Position numbers and translations under genes: made by a program. Positions 6,673-15,509 of a stretch of 47,447 bases of DNA are shown here, in pieces. Numbering within the stretch: the stretch's first letter is position 1; each line of letters opens with the position of its first letter. Under the pieces are notes generated by a model. It had not been told where the DNA came from, did not search any database, and was given only the letters and a program-made list of their open reading frames with translations. Source of the stretch: a virus; the IMG/VR virus record IMGVR_UViG_3300042922_000315, positions 1 to 47,447 of that record; one strand, 5' to 3'.

Positions 6673-7066
6673 ACAAAACTTAACAAAATACGAGCCAACA
6701 GAGAAAGAGAAAAACCTGCTTGAAGTCTTGATAAACCCAGAAAATAGGATGAAATCAATTACGGATATCTGTAAACTTGCAAAATGTTCACGGACGATAT
6801 ACTATGAGGCATTTGATAAGCCCGAGTTTATTGAGATTTATAAGCAGCAGTCAACCGACCTGGTTAGGCAAAATATTGCTCCCATTCTTAATGCATTCAT
6901 TAAACAGGCGCAGCGTGGTAGCTTTCAACATGGCAAGATACTTCTTGAAATGGCAGGGATGTATACAGAAAAATCGGATGTTAAATTATCTGGGACCATG
7001 GATATTAATAATCCATACGCCGGATTAACTACTGAGGAGCTGAAGAAGTTGATAACAGATGAATAG
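6665..7066 (+). CDS. terS: Terminase small subunit
   Basis: A 133-aa protein. Residues about 30-55 (ITDICKLAKCSRTIYYEAF) form the N-terminal HTH used for packaging-site recognition, and the following helices form the oligomerisation core. The C-terminus (NPYAGLTTEELKKL) resembles TerS tails. The likely start is CTG 6665, eight bases after GGAGGTGAG; no ATG, GTG or TTG in frame has this spacing. It overlaps the preceding stop and, by 8 bases, the large subunit. Confidence 0.82.
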   Translation: MSEQNLTKYEPTEKEKNLLEVLINPENRMKSITDICKLAKCSRTIYYEAFDKPEFIEIYKQQSTDLVRQNIAPILNAFIKQAQRGSFQHGKILLEMAGMYTEKSDVKLSGTMDINNPYAGLTTEELKKLITDE

Positions 7067-8474
7067 AAATAGAGATCTACTTATACTCGGGGCAAAAATA
7101 GAGCTCGCAAAGCGTGAGTTCTTTTTTTATTGTCAGTTGAAAGCCCCAGATTTCTATAAAAATGATAGGGAATACCTTAAGCAGCTGTGTCATGAATTCC
7201 AAAAATTTCTTGAATCAGAAGAAAAGGTAATGGTGGTTAATGAGCCTCCTAGACATGGTAAGAGTCGTACCGTGGGTCTTTTGGTAGAGTGGGTACTTGG
7301 TAAGGATAAGACGAAGAAAGTCATGACCGGATCTTATAACGAGACGCTCTCAACCATGTTTTCTAAGAATGTGCGCAATAGCATTATGGAGGTAAAGGCA
7401 GATCGATATAAGCCGGTTTTCTCGGATGTTTTCCCTGGGGTAGTTATCAAGCGTGGTGACGGTGCTATGAATCTCTGGAGCCTAGAAGGGGGATACAATA
7501 ATTACCTTGCTACATCCCCCGGTGGAACCGCAACGGGCTTTGGTGCTGACTTAATGATCATCGACGACCTGATCAAGTTGGCTATTGAGGCCAGCAACGA
7601 GAATGTCAAGGAAGGACACTGGGAATGGTTCACGAACACCATGTTATCTCGTCTTGAAGAGGGCGGCAAGATCATAATCATTATGACCCGTTGGGCGAGT
7701 GACGACCTGGCAGGTAAGATATTGGAATACTACAACGACCAGGGCATAAAAGTACGGCACGTCTGCATGAAAGCTCTAATTAATAAAGACACAAAAGAGA
7801 TGTTGTGCAGTGAGATCTTGTCCTATGAATCGTACATGGAAAAGACAAGGCTCATGGGGGAGGACATCGCAAGCGCGAACTACCAACAGGAGCCGATTGA
7901 CCTTAAAGGCAGGCTGTATTCTAGCTTCAAGACTTACATGGAACTCCCGAAGGATACTAGTGGTAATCTGCTATTCACGGCTATCAAAGCATACTGTGAT
8001 ACTGCAGACGAGGGCACGGACTACCTGTGCCTCATCATTTACGGAGTATACAATGGAGAGGCTTATATCCTTGATATTTACTATACCGATAAGCCAATGG
8101 AAGAGACTGAGCCAGAGACAGCCAGAAGGCTCTATGAGCTGAAGGTGAGTCTTGCCGACATCGAGAGTAACAACGGAGGGCGTGGATTCGCACGGTCGGT
8201 AGGAAGGATCCTGAAGGAAGTACACCGTAGTAACAGGACAAGGATACACTGGTTCCACCAAAGCAAGAACAAGATAGCGCGCATCCTCTCAAACGCAACG
8301 TGGGTCATGGATCATATTTACTATCCAGCAAATTGGCGCGATCGATGGCCGGAATATTATCAGGCAATGGTCAAGTACCAGCGGAAAGGCAAGAATGCAC
8401 ATGATGATGCTCCTGACTGTACAACCGGTGTTGCTGAAACTATAGATAAGAACGGTATTTCCGTACTCAAATAA
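7059..8474 (+). CDS. terL: Terminase large subunit
   Basis: A 471-aa packaging motor. The ATPase Walker A is NEPPRHGKSR (residues 61-70) and Walker B is LMIIDDL (about 164-170), followed by the TRW coupling motif (MTRWAS). The C-terminal RNase H-like nuclease begins with AYCDTADEGTD and ends near HDDAPDC. It cuts and pumps the concatemer into proheads with TerS and the portal. Full length for the family. It overlaps TerS by 8 bases. Confidence 0.95.
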   Translation: MNRNRDLLILGAKIELAKREFFFYCQLKAPDFYKNDREYLKQLCHEFQKFLESEEKVMVVNEPPRHGKSRTVGLLVEWVLGKDKTKKVMTGSYNETLSTMFSKNVRNSIMEVKADRYKPVFSDVFPGVVIKRGDGAMNLWSLEGGYNNYLATSPGGTATGFGADLMIIDDLIKLAIEASNENVKEGHWEWFTNTMLSRLEEGGKIIIIMTRWASDDLAGKILEYYNDQGIKVRHVCMKALINKDTKEMLCSEILSYESYMEKTRLMGEDIASANYQQEPIDLKGRLYSSFKTYMELPKDTSGNLLFTAIKAYCDTADEGTDYLCLIIYGVYNGEAYILDIYYTDKPMEETEPETARRLYELKVSLADIESNNGGRGFARSVGRILKEVHRSNRTRIHWFHQSKNKIARILSNATWVMDHIYYPANWRDRWPEYYQAMVKYQRKGKNAHDDAPDCTTGVAETIDKNGISVLK

Positions 8475-8489
8475 AAGGCAGGTGATAAT

Positions 8490-9884
8490 TTGGAATTAGA
8501 TGCAATTAAGAAAATAATAAAGAAATATGCTCCGTATCATGCGGATCTGAATGTAAAATCAGAGATCGCGGAGAGATACTACCAGAATAAGAATGATATT
8601 CTCTTTCCAGATAAGTCTAAAGTGAAGGACGAATCCGAGAGTCCGTTAAGAAATGCAGATAACCGGATCCCGTCAAACTTCCATGGCTTACTGGTTAATC
8701 AGAAGGCTTCCTATATGTTCACCGCGCCGCCGTTGTTCGATATTGGGAACGATGCAGCTAATAAGCGAATCACAGAGGTGCTGGGAGATGAGTATGCCAA
8801 GACTTGCAAGGATCTCTGTATTAACGCTTCGAACAGCTCCGTAGCGTGGCTGCATTATTGGAAGAACGAGAAGGATGAATTTGAATATGGGGTAGTTGAT
8901 TCGAAGCAGGTTATTCCGGTATGGTCAAAGAGTCTGAAAAAGAAGCTCTTTGGGGTGTTGAGAATATATTCGGATATCGACGATGACGGAGAAAGCTATA
9001 CCGTGTATGAATATTGGACTGAGATCGAATGCCAGGCGTTTCGCCGGAAGGATTCTGATTCACTTGATGATGCTTTAGAAGAATACATGATGTTTACAAC
9101 CTTCATTGAGGATACGCAGAACAGTGAAATTTCTAGTATATTTAGACATGAGTATGAGTCGGTTCCGTTTATACCTTTCTTCAACAATAATATTAATACA
9201 GATGATCTGGTTAATATAAAAAGGCTGATAGATACATATGACAAGGTATTCAGTGGTTTTGTCAATGATCTCGAGGATATCCAGGAGATCATTTTTATTT
9301 TATCCGGATACGGTGGCACAGATCTGAAGGAGTTCGTCCAAGATCTGAAGGAATATAAAGCTATCAAGGTAGATGCGGATGAAGGCTCCGGTGTTTCCGC
9401 CCTTACTATTAACATTCCGGTGGAAGCCAGGGAGAAGCTGCTGACCATAACTAGAAAAGCTATCTTTGAACAAGGACAGGGTGTTGACACCCAGCCTGAT
9501 AGTTATGGTGATAAGTCGGGAGAGGCTTTAAAATTCATGTATTCCGTATTAGAACTAAAAGCCGGCCTGATGCAAACGGAATTTGAACTTGCCTTTGGTA
9601 CCTTTGTAAAAGCCATCTGCAGGTATCTTGGAGCTGAAGGAAAATCAATCACACAGACCTGGACGCGTACGGCCATTAAGAGCGATACCGAATTAGCTGA
9701 TATTGCTCAGAAGAGCTCCGGTATTATCTCGCGCAAGACCATTATTAAGCACCATCCGTGGGTTGAAGATCCCGAACAGGAAGAAAAGCAGATTAAAAAA
9801 GAGCAGCAAGCAGCCGTTGATGAAGCAGATCAGTACAAGAATACATTTGGACAGGATGTGAGTAACGATGGCAAAGAAGAGTGA
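8490..9884 (+). CDS. Portal protein (SPP1 gp6-like)
   Basis: A 464-aa protein from TTG 8490 with AGGTGAT upstream. It has the SPP1-type portal features: NRIPSNFHGLLVNQKASYMF near residue 55, VVDSKQVIPVW, and a helical YDKVFSGFVNDLEDIQE segment ahead of the tunnel-helix region. The C-terminus is rich in acidic and Gln residues. It forms the dodecameric DNA gate at one prohead vertex and docks terminase. It overlaps the MuF gene by 17 bases. Confidence 0.9.
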   Translation: MELDAIKKIIKKYAPYHADLNVKSEIAERYYQNKNDILFPDKSKVKDESESPLRNADNRIPSNFHGLLVNQKASYMFTAPPLFDIGNDAANKRITEVLGDEYAKTCKDLCINASNSSVAWLHYWKNEKDEFEYGVVDSKQVIPVWSKSLKKKLFGVLRIYSDIDDDGESYTVYEYWTEIECQAFRRKDSDSLDDALEEYMMFTTFIEDTQNSEISSIFRHEYESVPFIPFFNNNINTDDLVNIKRLIDTYDKVFSGFVNDLEDIQEIIFILSGYGGTDLKEFVQDLKEYKAIKVDADEGSGVSALTINIPVEAREKLLTITRKAIFEQGQGVDTQPDSYGDKSGEALKFMYSVLELKAGLMQTEFELAFGTFVKAICRYLGAEGKSITQTWTRTAIKSDTELADIAQKSSGIISRKTIIKHHPWVEDPEQEEKQIKKEQQAAVDEADQYKNTFGQDVSNDGKEE

Positions 9885-11637
9885 TGAATATTGGCAGAAA
9901 CGCTTTGAGATCCTTCAGGAGGCATTGCTTAATAAGGGTGATAAATATTACCTTGAACTGATTAAACAATATGAGAAGGCTTCTAGGAATATCCAGGATA
10001 AGATATTAGTCTGGTATATCCGTCTAGCGGAGAATAACGAGGTGTCACTTGCCCGAGCCAAACAGCTACTTACTAATCAGGAACTTAAGGAATTCAAGTG
10101 GACTGTTGACGAGTATATCAAATACGGCCAGGAGAATGCGATTAACCAACAATGGGTAAAGGAGCTGGAAAATGCATCTGCCAGGGTACATATATCAAAG
10201 CTGGAAGCAATGCAAATTGAAATACAGCAGCAAGTAGAAGCACTGGGCGGTAGTATGGATGTTAAATTGCCCGAGCTACTACAGGAAATTTACACCGAAG
10301 GGTATTATCAGACTGCTTACGAAATACAAAAAGGTCTTAATGCTGGACGGGACATTCAAAAGCTTGATACATCCGCAATCGAAAAGGTTATGTCAAAGCC
10401 ATGGACGGTAGATAACAAGACTTTTTCTGACCGGATATGGTCTAATAAAGAGAAGTTGCTTGATACTCTTAATAAAGACCTTACGCAAAGTATTATTAGA
10501 GGTGATGCGCCGGATAAACTGATAAAGACTATAGCAGATAGGTTTGATGTCAGTAGAAAGCAGGCTGGCAGGCTTGCCATGACTGAATCGGCATATTTTA
10601 GCTCTTTATCTCGATTAGATAGTTATAAGGATTTGGGAGTCGATAAGTACAAGATAGTTGCTACATTAGATTTAAAGACCTCTCAGATATGTAGGAGCCT
10701 TGACGGAAAAGTTTTTGCCGTTAGTGAGTATGAAGTAAGCGTTACAGCTCCTCCATTCCATGTTTATTGCAGGAGTACAACAGCACCTTATGTTGAGGAT
10801 TTAGAAGACCTATTAAGTGGTCAGAGGGCTGCAAGGGATCCTGTAACTGGCAAAACAGTTTATGTTGACAATATGACCTATCCGGAATGGTATGAAAAAT
10901 ATGTTAAAGATAACCCGGAAGCTCTGCTGAACGAGAAGAAAATTAAGAACGTTAGCGCTGATCAGAAACAATATGATGAATACAAACAGAGACTTGGTGC
11001 TGAGAACCTTCCTAAAACCTTTGATAAGTTTCAAGATATGAAATATGCCACTGATACAACAGAGTATGGCGTATTAAAAGCTCAGGTAAAAGGGATGTCA
11101 TATTATGATAAAGCAATTACTAATGAGCCTGAGATCACTGATCATGTTAAGAAGGTAGCTGAAGCTACCGAAATGGATATGGGTGGGCTTGATAAAAGAA
11201 TCAAAAGCAAGGATACCTATCTTGAGAAAATCCAGAGAAAGTACAAACCAAATGGTAATGAGTACGAAGTGAAAGATATTATTAGATACACATACACTTC
11301 CAATCCTCTTGACTTATCTAAGAAGACCTTAAATGCTATTGATACACATAGAAACATGGGTTATAATACAATTGAGATTGACAATAGCTGGCTTAATGAT
11401 AAAAACCCTTACAAGGGAATCAATACAACCGTTCAAGCTCCCAATGGGCAGAAGTTTGAAATACAATATCATACTCCTGAAAGTTTTGAGCTTAAAAACG
11501 GTGAGATGCATAATCTATATGAAAAGCAAAGACTTATCAAAGATGAGGAGTCAGAGGAATTCATTGCTTTGCGCAACCAAATGTATGATTTATCAGATAG
11601 GCTTATAGTTCCATTTGAGATAGAAAGGGTGAAATGA
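9868..11637 (+). CDS. MuF-type minor head protein with RelA/SpoT-like C-terminal domain
   Basis: A 589-aa protein. Residues 1-170 are helical. Residues 225-310 are the SPP1 gp7/MuF domain (RLAMTESAY, CRSLDGKVF, PPFHVYCRSTTAPY). Residues 440-560 carry an extra domain whose motifs follow the RelA/SpoT synthetase fold in order: RIKSKDTYLEKI, VKDIIR (D470, R473), YKGINTTV, then FEIQYHT (E531, Q533). In alarmone synthetases the equivalent D and E bind metal and catalyse pyrophosphate transfer. The usual His after the Tyr motif is Asn here. MuF proteins with C-terminal toxin domains are known from temperate phages; activity here is inferred. Confidence 0.85.
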   Translation: MAKKSDEYWQKRFEILQEALLNKGDKYYLELIKQYEKASRNIQDKILVWYIRLAENNEVSLARAKQLLTNQELKEFKWTVDEYIKYGQENAINQQWVKELENASARVHISKLEAMQIEIQQQVEALGGSMDVKLPELLQEIYTEGYYQTAYEIQKGLNAGRDIQKLDTSAIEKVMSKPWTVDNKTFSDRIWSNKEKLLDTLNKDLTQSIIRGDAPDKLIKTIADRFDVSRKQAGRLAMTESAYFSSLSRLDSYKDLGVDKYKIVATLDLKTSQICRSLDGKVFAVSEYEVSVTAPPFHVYCRSTTAPYVEDLEDLLSGQRAARDPVTGKTVYVDNMTYPEWYEKYVKDNPEALLNEKKIKNVSADQKQYDEYKQRLGAENLPKTFDKFQDMKYATDTTEYGVLKAQVKGMSYYDKAITNEPEITDHVKKVAEATEMDMGGLDKRIKSKDTYLEKIQRKYKPNGNEYEVKDIIRYTYTSNPLDLSKKTLNAIDTHRNMGYNTIEIDNSWLNDKNPYKGINTTVQAPNGQKFEIQYHTPESFELKNGEMHNLYEKQRLIKDEESEEFIALRNQMYDLSDRLIVPFEIERVK

Positions 11638-11638
11638 C

Positions 11639-11842
11639 GTGACGTATTATAAATTAACCGATTTAGAAAACGAAGGTACCGTAGTAAGAGCCCGGGGAAG
11701 AAGCCAACAGAAATATATAAAGGATAAAGGATGGATTGAGAGCGGTGTCATGATAAAGTATTTCAATACAGATAGTCCATATTACGATTCCTATACCGAA
11801 ATCTCTGAGGAAGAAGCAAATAATATAATAGCAGCTATGTGA
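11639..11842 (+). CDS. Small protein after MuF, candidate immunity protein
   Basis: A 67-aa protein from GTG 11639, one base after the MuF stop, ended by its own terminator. It has a beta-rich N-terminus (YYKLTDLENEGTVVRARG), an aromatic centre and an EISEEEANNIIAAM helix. Tight coupling to the gene with the RelA-like domain makes it the natural candidate to neutralise that activity in the lysogen. It could instead be a minor structural or chaperone protein; nothing in the sequence decides. Confidence 0.6.
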   Translation: MTYYKLTDLENEGTVVRARGRSQQKYIKDKGWIESGVMIKYFNTDSPYYDSYTEISEEEANNIIAAM

Positions 11843-11844
11843 AG

Positions 11845-11870
11845 CCATCTATCATATGATAGGTGGTTTT
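11845..11870 (+). terminator. Terminator after the MuF cassette
   Basis: CCATCTATCA pairs with TGATAGGTGG around TA, followed by TTTT. It sets the MuF gene and its partner apart from the rest of the head operon. Confidence 0.8.
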
Positions 11871-11891
11871 ATTATGCTCAAAAGGAGGGTT

Positions 11892-12245
11892 ATGAAGGTA
11901 AACGTATTAGGGACTGAATATGAAATTCAAAGGAAGGACTACGCAGAGGATCCCGATTTTAAAAAGCGCGAGAGCGTTGGATATTGCGATTCGTTATTAA
12001 AGATAATTGTTGTTTGTAATATGCTGACTTACCCCGGATATGAGGATGAACCGGCTGAGGCAATTACCTTAGCTGAAAAAGAAATTCTTAGACATGAGAT
12101 CATTCATGCATTTTTCAGGGAGAGCGGTCTCTGGAATAACAGCGGAACCGTAGATGCATGGGCGACGAATGAGGAAATGGTTGACTGGATAGCCTTACAG
12201 TTCCCAAAAATTCTCAAGGCTTTTCAGGAAACAGATTGTTTATAG
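11892..12245 (+). CDS. Zincin-like phage protein (HEIIH)
   Basis: A 117-aa protein from ATG 11892 with GGAGGG just upstream; ATG 11874 would add six basic residues. An HExxH motif (RHEIIHAFF) at about residues 69-73 and a later NEEMVDW give the zinc and third-ligand pattern of gluzincin-like phage peptidases. Such genes recur in head modules of Bacillota phages. Head maturation or capsid-associated proteolysis is possible but unproven. Confidence 0.7.
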   Translation: MKVNVLGTEYEIQRKDYAEDPDFKKRESVGYCDSLLKIIVVCNMLTYPGYEDEPAEAITLAEKEILRHEIIHAFFRESGLWNNSGTVDAWATNEEMVDWIALQFPKILKAFQETDCL

Positions 12246-12259
12246 AGGAGGTGTGTAAA

Positions 12260-12460
12260 TTGGAAGTGTTTAAGGATATGAATGTGCTTAATGGACAGGA
12301 AATGGTATGTATGACTAATGAAGAATTTAATGGTCGCATTGCCGAGGCAACCGAGCGTGGATACCGGCAGGCAGAGAAAAATAAGAAAGTGCAGAACAAT
12401 GAAATTGTAACTGAACTTGTTAAGTCCTTAGCAAGAGCTATCTTGCTGATAGCAGATTAG
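12260..12460 (+). CDS. Small phage protein, 66 aa
   Basis: TTG start with GAGGAGG upstream. A helical, charged protein with MTNEEFNGRIAEATERGYRQAEK in the first half. No family is recognised. A terminator follows at 12487, so it ends a short sub-operon between the MuF cassette and the scaffold gene. Confidence 0.6.
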   Translation: MEVFKDMNVLNGQEMVCMTNEEFNGRIAEATERGYRQAEKNKKVQNNEIVTELVKSLARAILLIAD

Positions 12461-12486
12461 AGAGGCGGTGATCCTGCATCTCCCGC

Positions 12487-12512
12487 AAGGCCTGGGTTAA
12501 GGTCTTATTTTT
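12487..12512 (+). terminator. Rho-independent terminator
   Basis: AAGGCCT pairs with AGGTCTT around GGGTTA, followed by a T-rich tail. Confidence 0.65.
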
Positions 12513-12543
12513 ATGACTAAAAATAGATAATGGAGGTTTTATA

Positions 12544-12987
12544 ATGAAAACGTATGTAGGTACAAAAATACTTGAAGCAAAACCAATGAACCGTGGAGAT
12601 TATAATAATTACAGAGGATGGCCTATTCCTTCGGATGAGAATCCTGCTGATGAAGGATATCTTGTTAGATATCAGGATGGCTATGAATCATGGTCTCCCA
12701 AAACAATCTTTGATGAGAGCTACAGCGAATACAATGAGACAAAATTGCCTTTTACGGCCATAGGAATGCAAAGCAAAGACTACAAAGAAAGATTTAGAGC
12801 GGAGTATATGCAGCTTGTAATCAGATATGAAGGGCTTAGAACTATGCTTGAAAAATGGGACAAAGGCGAATTAACTTTCTCCCCAACATGTCCAAGAAGT
12901 ACTTATAATATTCAAATCAAGGCAATGGTAGATTATATTGCGATTCTTGAAGCAAGGGCAGTTATGGAAAATATTAACCTGGAATAA
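12544..12987 (+). CDS. Two-domain phage protein (crAss001_48-related C-terminus)
   Basis: A 147-aa protein. Residues 1-60 match a common phage domain of unknown role (YVGTKI, GYLVRYQDGYESWSPK), and residues 80-147 are helical with CPRSTYNIQIKAMVDYIAILEARA, resembling the crAss001_48-related family. The family assignment is from memory of the pattern. Its place between head genes is unusual because these domains more often sit in early or accessory regions, so it may be an inserted cargo gene. Confidence 0.65.
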   Translation: MKTYVGTKILEAKPMNRGDYNNYRGWPIPSDENPADEGYLVRYQDGYESWSPKTIFDESYSEYNETKLPFTAIGMQSKDYKERFRAEYMQLVIRYEGLRTMLEKWDKGELTFSPTCPRSTYNIQIKAMVDYIAILEARAVMENINLE

Positions 12988-13112
12988 GCGTATTGCTACG
13001 ACTTATTTTATGTCCGGAACGACCCTAAACTATCACTACTCTGCCGGAGAATAAACGGCTGAATCCCAATACCCGGAGAGCGGGAATAAAAATCTATGGA
13101 GGAATTAAAATT

Positions 13113-13721
13113 ATGCAATGGTTATTAGATTTAATCGCAAAGCACACGAAGGACGGTGTTCTTGATACAGAAGCCCTGACAAAGGAAGTCAATACGGAGT
13201 TTCCTAAGCATGCGGTACCGAAAGCCGACTTTAATACTCTCAATGAGCAACTAAAGACGGCGAATGGCACAATAGCAGATCTGAAAAAGAACAACACTGA
13301 CAATGAGACTCTTCAGGTGACTATTAAGGAACACGAAAAGACTATAGCCGGACTGAAGACTGAGGGTGAGAAGACACGGAAGGAATATGCTCTGAAGGAT
13401 AAGCTCAGGGAACAGAATGTTACTGATCCGGACTACCTCATCTACAAACATGGTGGAATTGATAAATTCAACTACGATAAGGACGGCAATCCGATAGGCC
13501 TTGAGGATACTGTGAAGCCTTACAAAGAGTCGATTCCTCAAATCTTTAAGACGACAGGTAATACACAGACAAATTACAACCCTGCAGGAGGCGGTGGAGG
13601 AAGTGCTGGGAAGAATCCTTTTGCGAAAGATTCCTTCAACTTGACTGAACAGGGCAAATTATTAAGAGAGAATCCGGCACAGGCCAAAGAACTAGCTTCA
13701 GCTGCCGGAATAATAATTTAA
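13113..13721 (+). CDS. Capsid scaffolding protein (GP20-like)
   Basis: A 202-aa protein. Residues 1-30 hold MQWLLDLIAKHTKDG and residues 40-110 a long charged coiled coil. A Gly-rich linker precedes the capsid-binding C-terminus (FNLTEQGKLLRENPAQAKELA). This is the standard layout of minor structural GP20/scaffold proteins, placed immediately before the major capsid gene. It directs prohead assembly and is then released or cleaved. Confidence 0.85.
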   Translation: MQWLLDLIAKHTKDGVLDTEALTKEVNTEFPKHAVPKADFNTLNEQLKTANGTIADLKKNNTDNETLQVTIKEHEKTIAGLKTEGEKTRKEYALKDKLREQNVTDPDYLIYKHGGIDKFNYDKDGNPIGLEDTVKPYKESIPQIFKTTGNTQTNYNPAGGGGGSAGKNPFAKDSFNLTEQGKLLRENPAQAKELASAAGIII

Positions 13722-13742
13722 GAAAGGTAAAGGTGAAAAAAT

Positions 13743-14744
13743 ATGCCAGGAACAAGAATTTCAGATGTAATTGTACCGGAACTATTTAACAGATATGTTA
13801 TTAATAGAACAATGGAATTATCTGCTTTATTTCAAAGTGGTATAGTGGTAAATAGTGAGACGTTTGACGCATTAGCAAGTGAAGCAGCGAGAACGCACAA
13901 CATGCCATTTTTCGAAGATCTACAAGGAGAATCCGAAGCGATTATAGAGGATGTAGGAACCGCAAAAAATAAGATTACATCCAACAAGGATGTTTCCACT
14001 ACTATTTTCAGAAAAATGTCATGGGAAGCTTCCAACCTGTCGGCAGCATTAGCAGGCTCGGATCCAATGAAAGCAATTGGAGACTTAGTTGCAGGCTTTT
14101 GGGCAAGAGATATGCAAAAGGAGTTAATTACTATTCTTAAAGGTGTATTCGGGACATTTACACCAGAAGGTGGCGCTGCTACAACAAGAATGGCCGACCA
14201 TATTCTTGATTTAAATGCGCTTTCTACTGCAGGCGCCAAGATTATATCTGCCAATGCTTTTATTGATGCGTGTCAGTTGTTAGGTGACGCACAAGCGCAG
14301 TTATCGGGTGTAGCAATGCATAGCGCGACGAAGTCTTATCTTAAGAAACAGAATTTAATTGCTACAGAAAGAGATTCGACAGGTGTTGAGTTTGAAACGT
14401 ATCAGGATCGTAAGGTAACCGTTGATGATGGTTGCCCTGTTGCAAGTGGCGGAGTATATACCACATTCCTTTTCGGTAATGGAGCAATAGCGTTAGGCAA
14501 TGGTAACCCTGTTGGATTTGTTGCAACCGAAGTGGATAGAGATCCAGATTCCGGCGCAGGTGTGGATAAGTTGTACAATCGTAAAGCATTTATTTTACAC
14601 CCTAGAGGAATTGCGTACACAGGAGCGACACGTGCGAATGTAGAAACACCTACAAGAGCAGAGTTAGAACTTGCGGAAAACTGGAATCCGGTATACGAAC
14701 CGAAGCAGCTGAGAATTGTAGCAATTAAACATAAGATTGGTTAA
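13743..14744 (+). CDS. Major capsid protein
   Basis: A 333-aa coat protein placed between scaffold and head-tail connector genes. It starts with GTRISDVIVPELFNRYVINRTMELSALFQSG in sense, typical of HK97-fold coat proteins in SPP1-like head modules, and continues with a GAALAGSDP-like spine helix region and a C-terminal P-domain (HPRGIAYTG). It builds the icosahedral shell. Codon use is AT-richer than in the neighbouring genes, consistent with high expression. Confidence 0.88.
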   Translation: MPGTRISDVIVPELFNRYVINRTMELSALFQSGIVVNSETFDALASEAARTHNMPFFEDLQGESEAIIEDVGTAKNKITSNKDVSTTIFRKMSWEASNLSAALAGSDPMKAIGDLVAGFWARDMQKELITILKGVFGTFTPEGGAATTRMADHILDLNALSTAGAKIISANAFIDACQLLGDAQAQLSGVAMHSATKSYLKKQNLIATERDSTGVEFETYQDRKVTVDDGCPVASGGVYTTFLFGNGAIALGNGNPVGFVATEVDRDPDSGAGVDKLYNRKAFILHPRGIAYTGATRANVETPTRAELELAENWNPVYEPKQLRIVAIKHKIG

Positions 14745-14749
14745 TTCAT

Positions 14750-14774
14750 GGGCGCTGAGTAATCGGCGCCTTTA
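14750..14774 (+). terminator. Weak terminator after the capsid gene
   Basis: GGCGC pairs with GCGCC, followed by TTTATT. It is probably leaky, giving more capsid transcript than connector transcript. Confidence 0.55.
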
Positions 14775-14790
14775 TTAAGGAGCTGATATC

Positions 14791-15138
14791 ATGATTGAGC
14801 TAATGAAATTTAAGAAGCTTCTGGGATTAGAAGCCTCTGATGCATCGAAAGATTTACCTTTGCAATTTGCCCTAGATGATACTCAGGATATCATATTAAA
14901 CTACTGTAATCTGTCTGAACTGCCTAAGGCACTTGAAACAACTGCATACCGCATGGCCATTGACTTGTACCGGAATGAAGCCCCGGGGGAGGAATCAACT
15001 CCCTTAGGGGTAGTATCCTCTATCAGTGTGGGTGATACATCAACAAGTTTTAAAAGTACAACGACTGAGTTTAAGGATCATCTACTAAAGGATTATAAGT
15101 CACAGCTAAAACGGTTTAGGAAGGTGACATTTACATGA
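14791..15138 (+). CDS. Head-tail connector (gp6-like)
   Basis: A 115-aa protein. The helical N-terminal half (LKFKKLLGL-type opening, LDDTQDIILNYCN) and the loop GVVSSISVGDTSTSF fit the Phage_connect_1/gp6-like adaptor family that forms the ring under the portal. It overlaps the next gene by ATGA. Confidence 0.82.
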   Translation: MIELMKFKKLLGLEASDASKDLPLQFALDDTQDIILNYCNLSELPKALETTAYRMAIDLYRNEAPGEESTPLGVVSSISVGDTSTSFKSTTTEFKDHLLKDYKSQLKRFRKVTFT

Positions 15139-15509
15139 TTAATATAGTAATCAAGCAAGCCAGGAAAGCCATAGAAAGCCTTTATGACTCCACTTGTACA
15201 GTAATTGAATATCCGCAGTTAAAAGACCCTGTAACAAAGAAAACGGCTAATCAGGAAGTTACAGTCCATCAGGATAAAGCCTGCAGGTTGTCATACTCCG
15301 GTAATAAGAGCACAGACCAGACGGAATCAGCAAACTCTCTTACACAGGTAATTAAGGTTTTCATTGCTCCGGAACTTGATGTCAAAGCCGGCTCCAAGTT
15401 TGTTATTACCGGCAGAGGGCAATCGGTGGAGTATAAAAATAGCGGCGTCCCTGCTGTATATGATACACACCAGGAAATTGTACTGGAATTGTTTAAGGGG
15501 TGGGCGTAA
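15135..15509 (+). CDS. Head closure/stopper protein
   Basis: A 124-aa beta-rich protein in the canonical position between adaptor and tail-completion genes. VTVHQDKACRLSYS and the VIKVFIAPELDVKAGSKFVITGRG region fit the SPP1 gp16/XkdH-type closure fold. It probably plugs the connector after packaging. Its stop overlaps the next ATG. Confidence 0.75.
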   Translation: MINIVIKQARKAIESLYDSTCTVIEYPQLKDPVTKKTANQEVTVHQDKACRLSYSGNKSTDQTESANSLTQVIKVFIAPELDVKAGSKFVITGRGQSVEYKNSGVPAVYDTHQEIVLELFKGWA

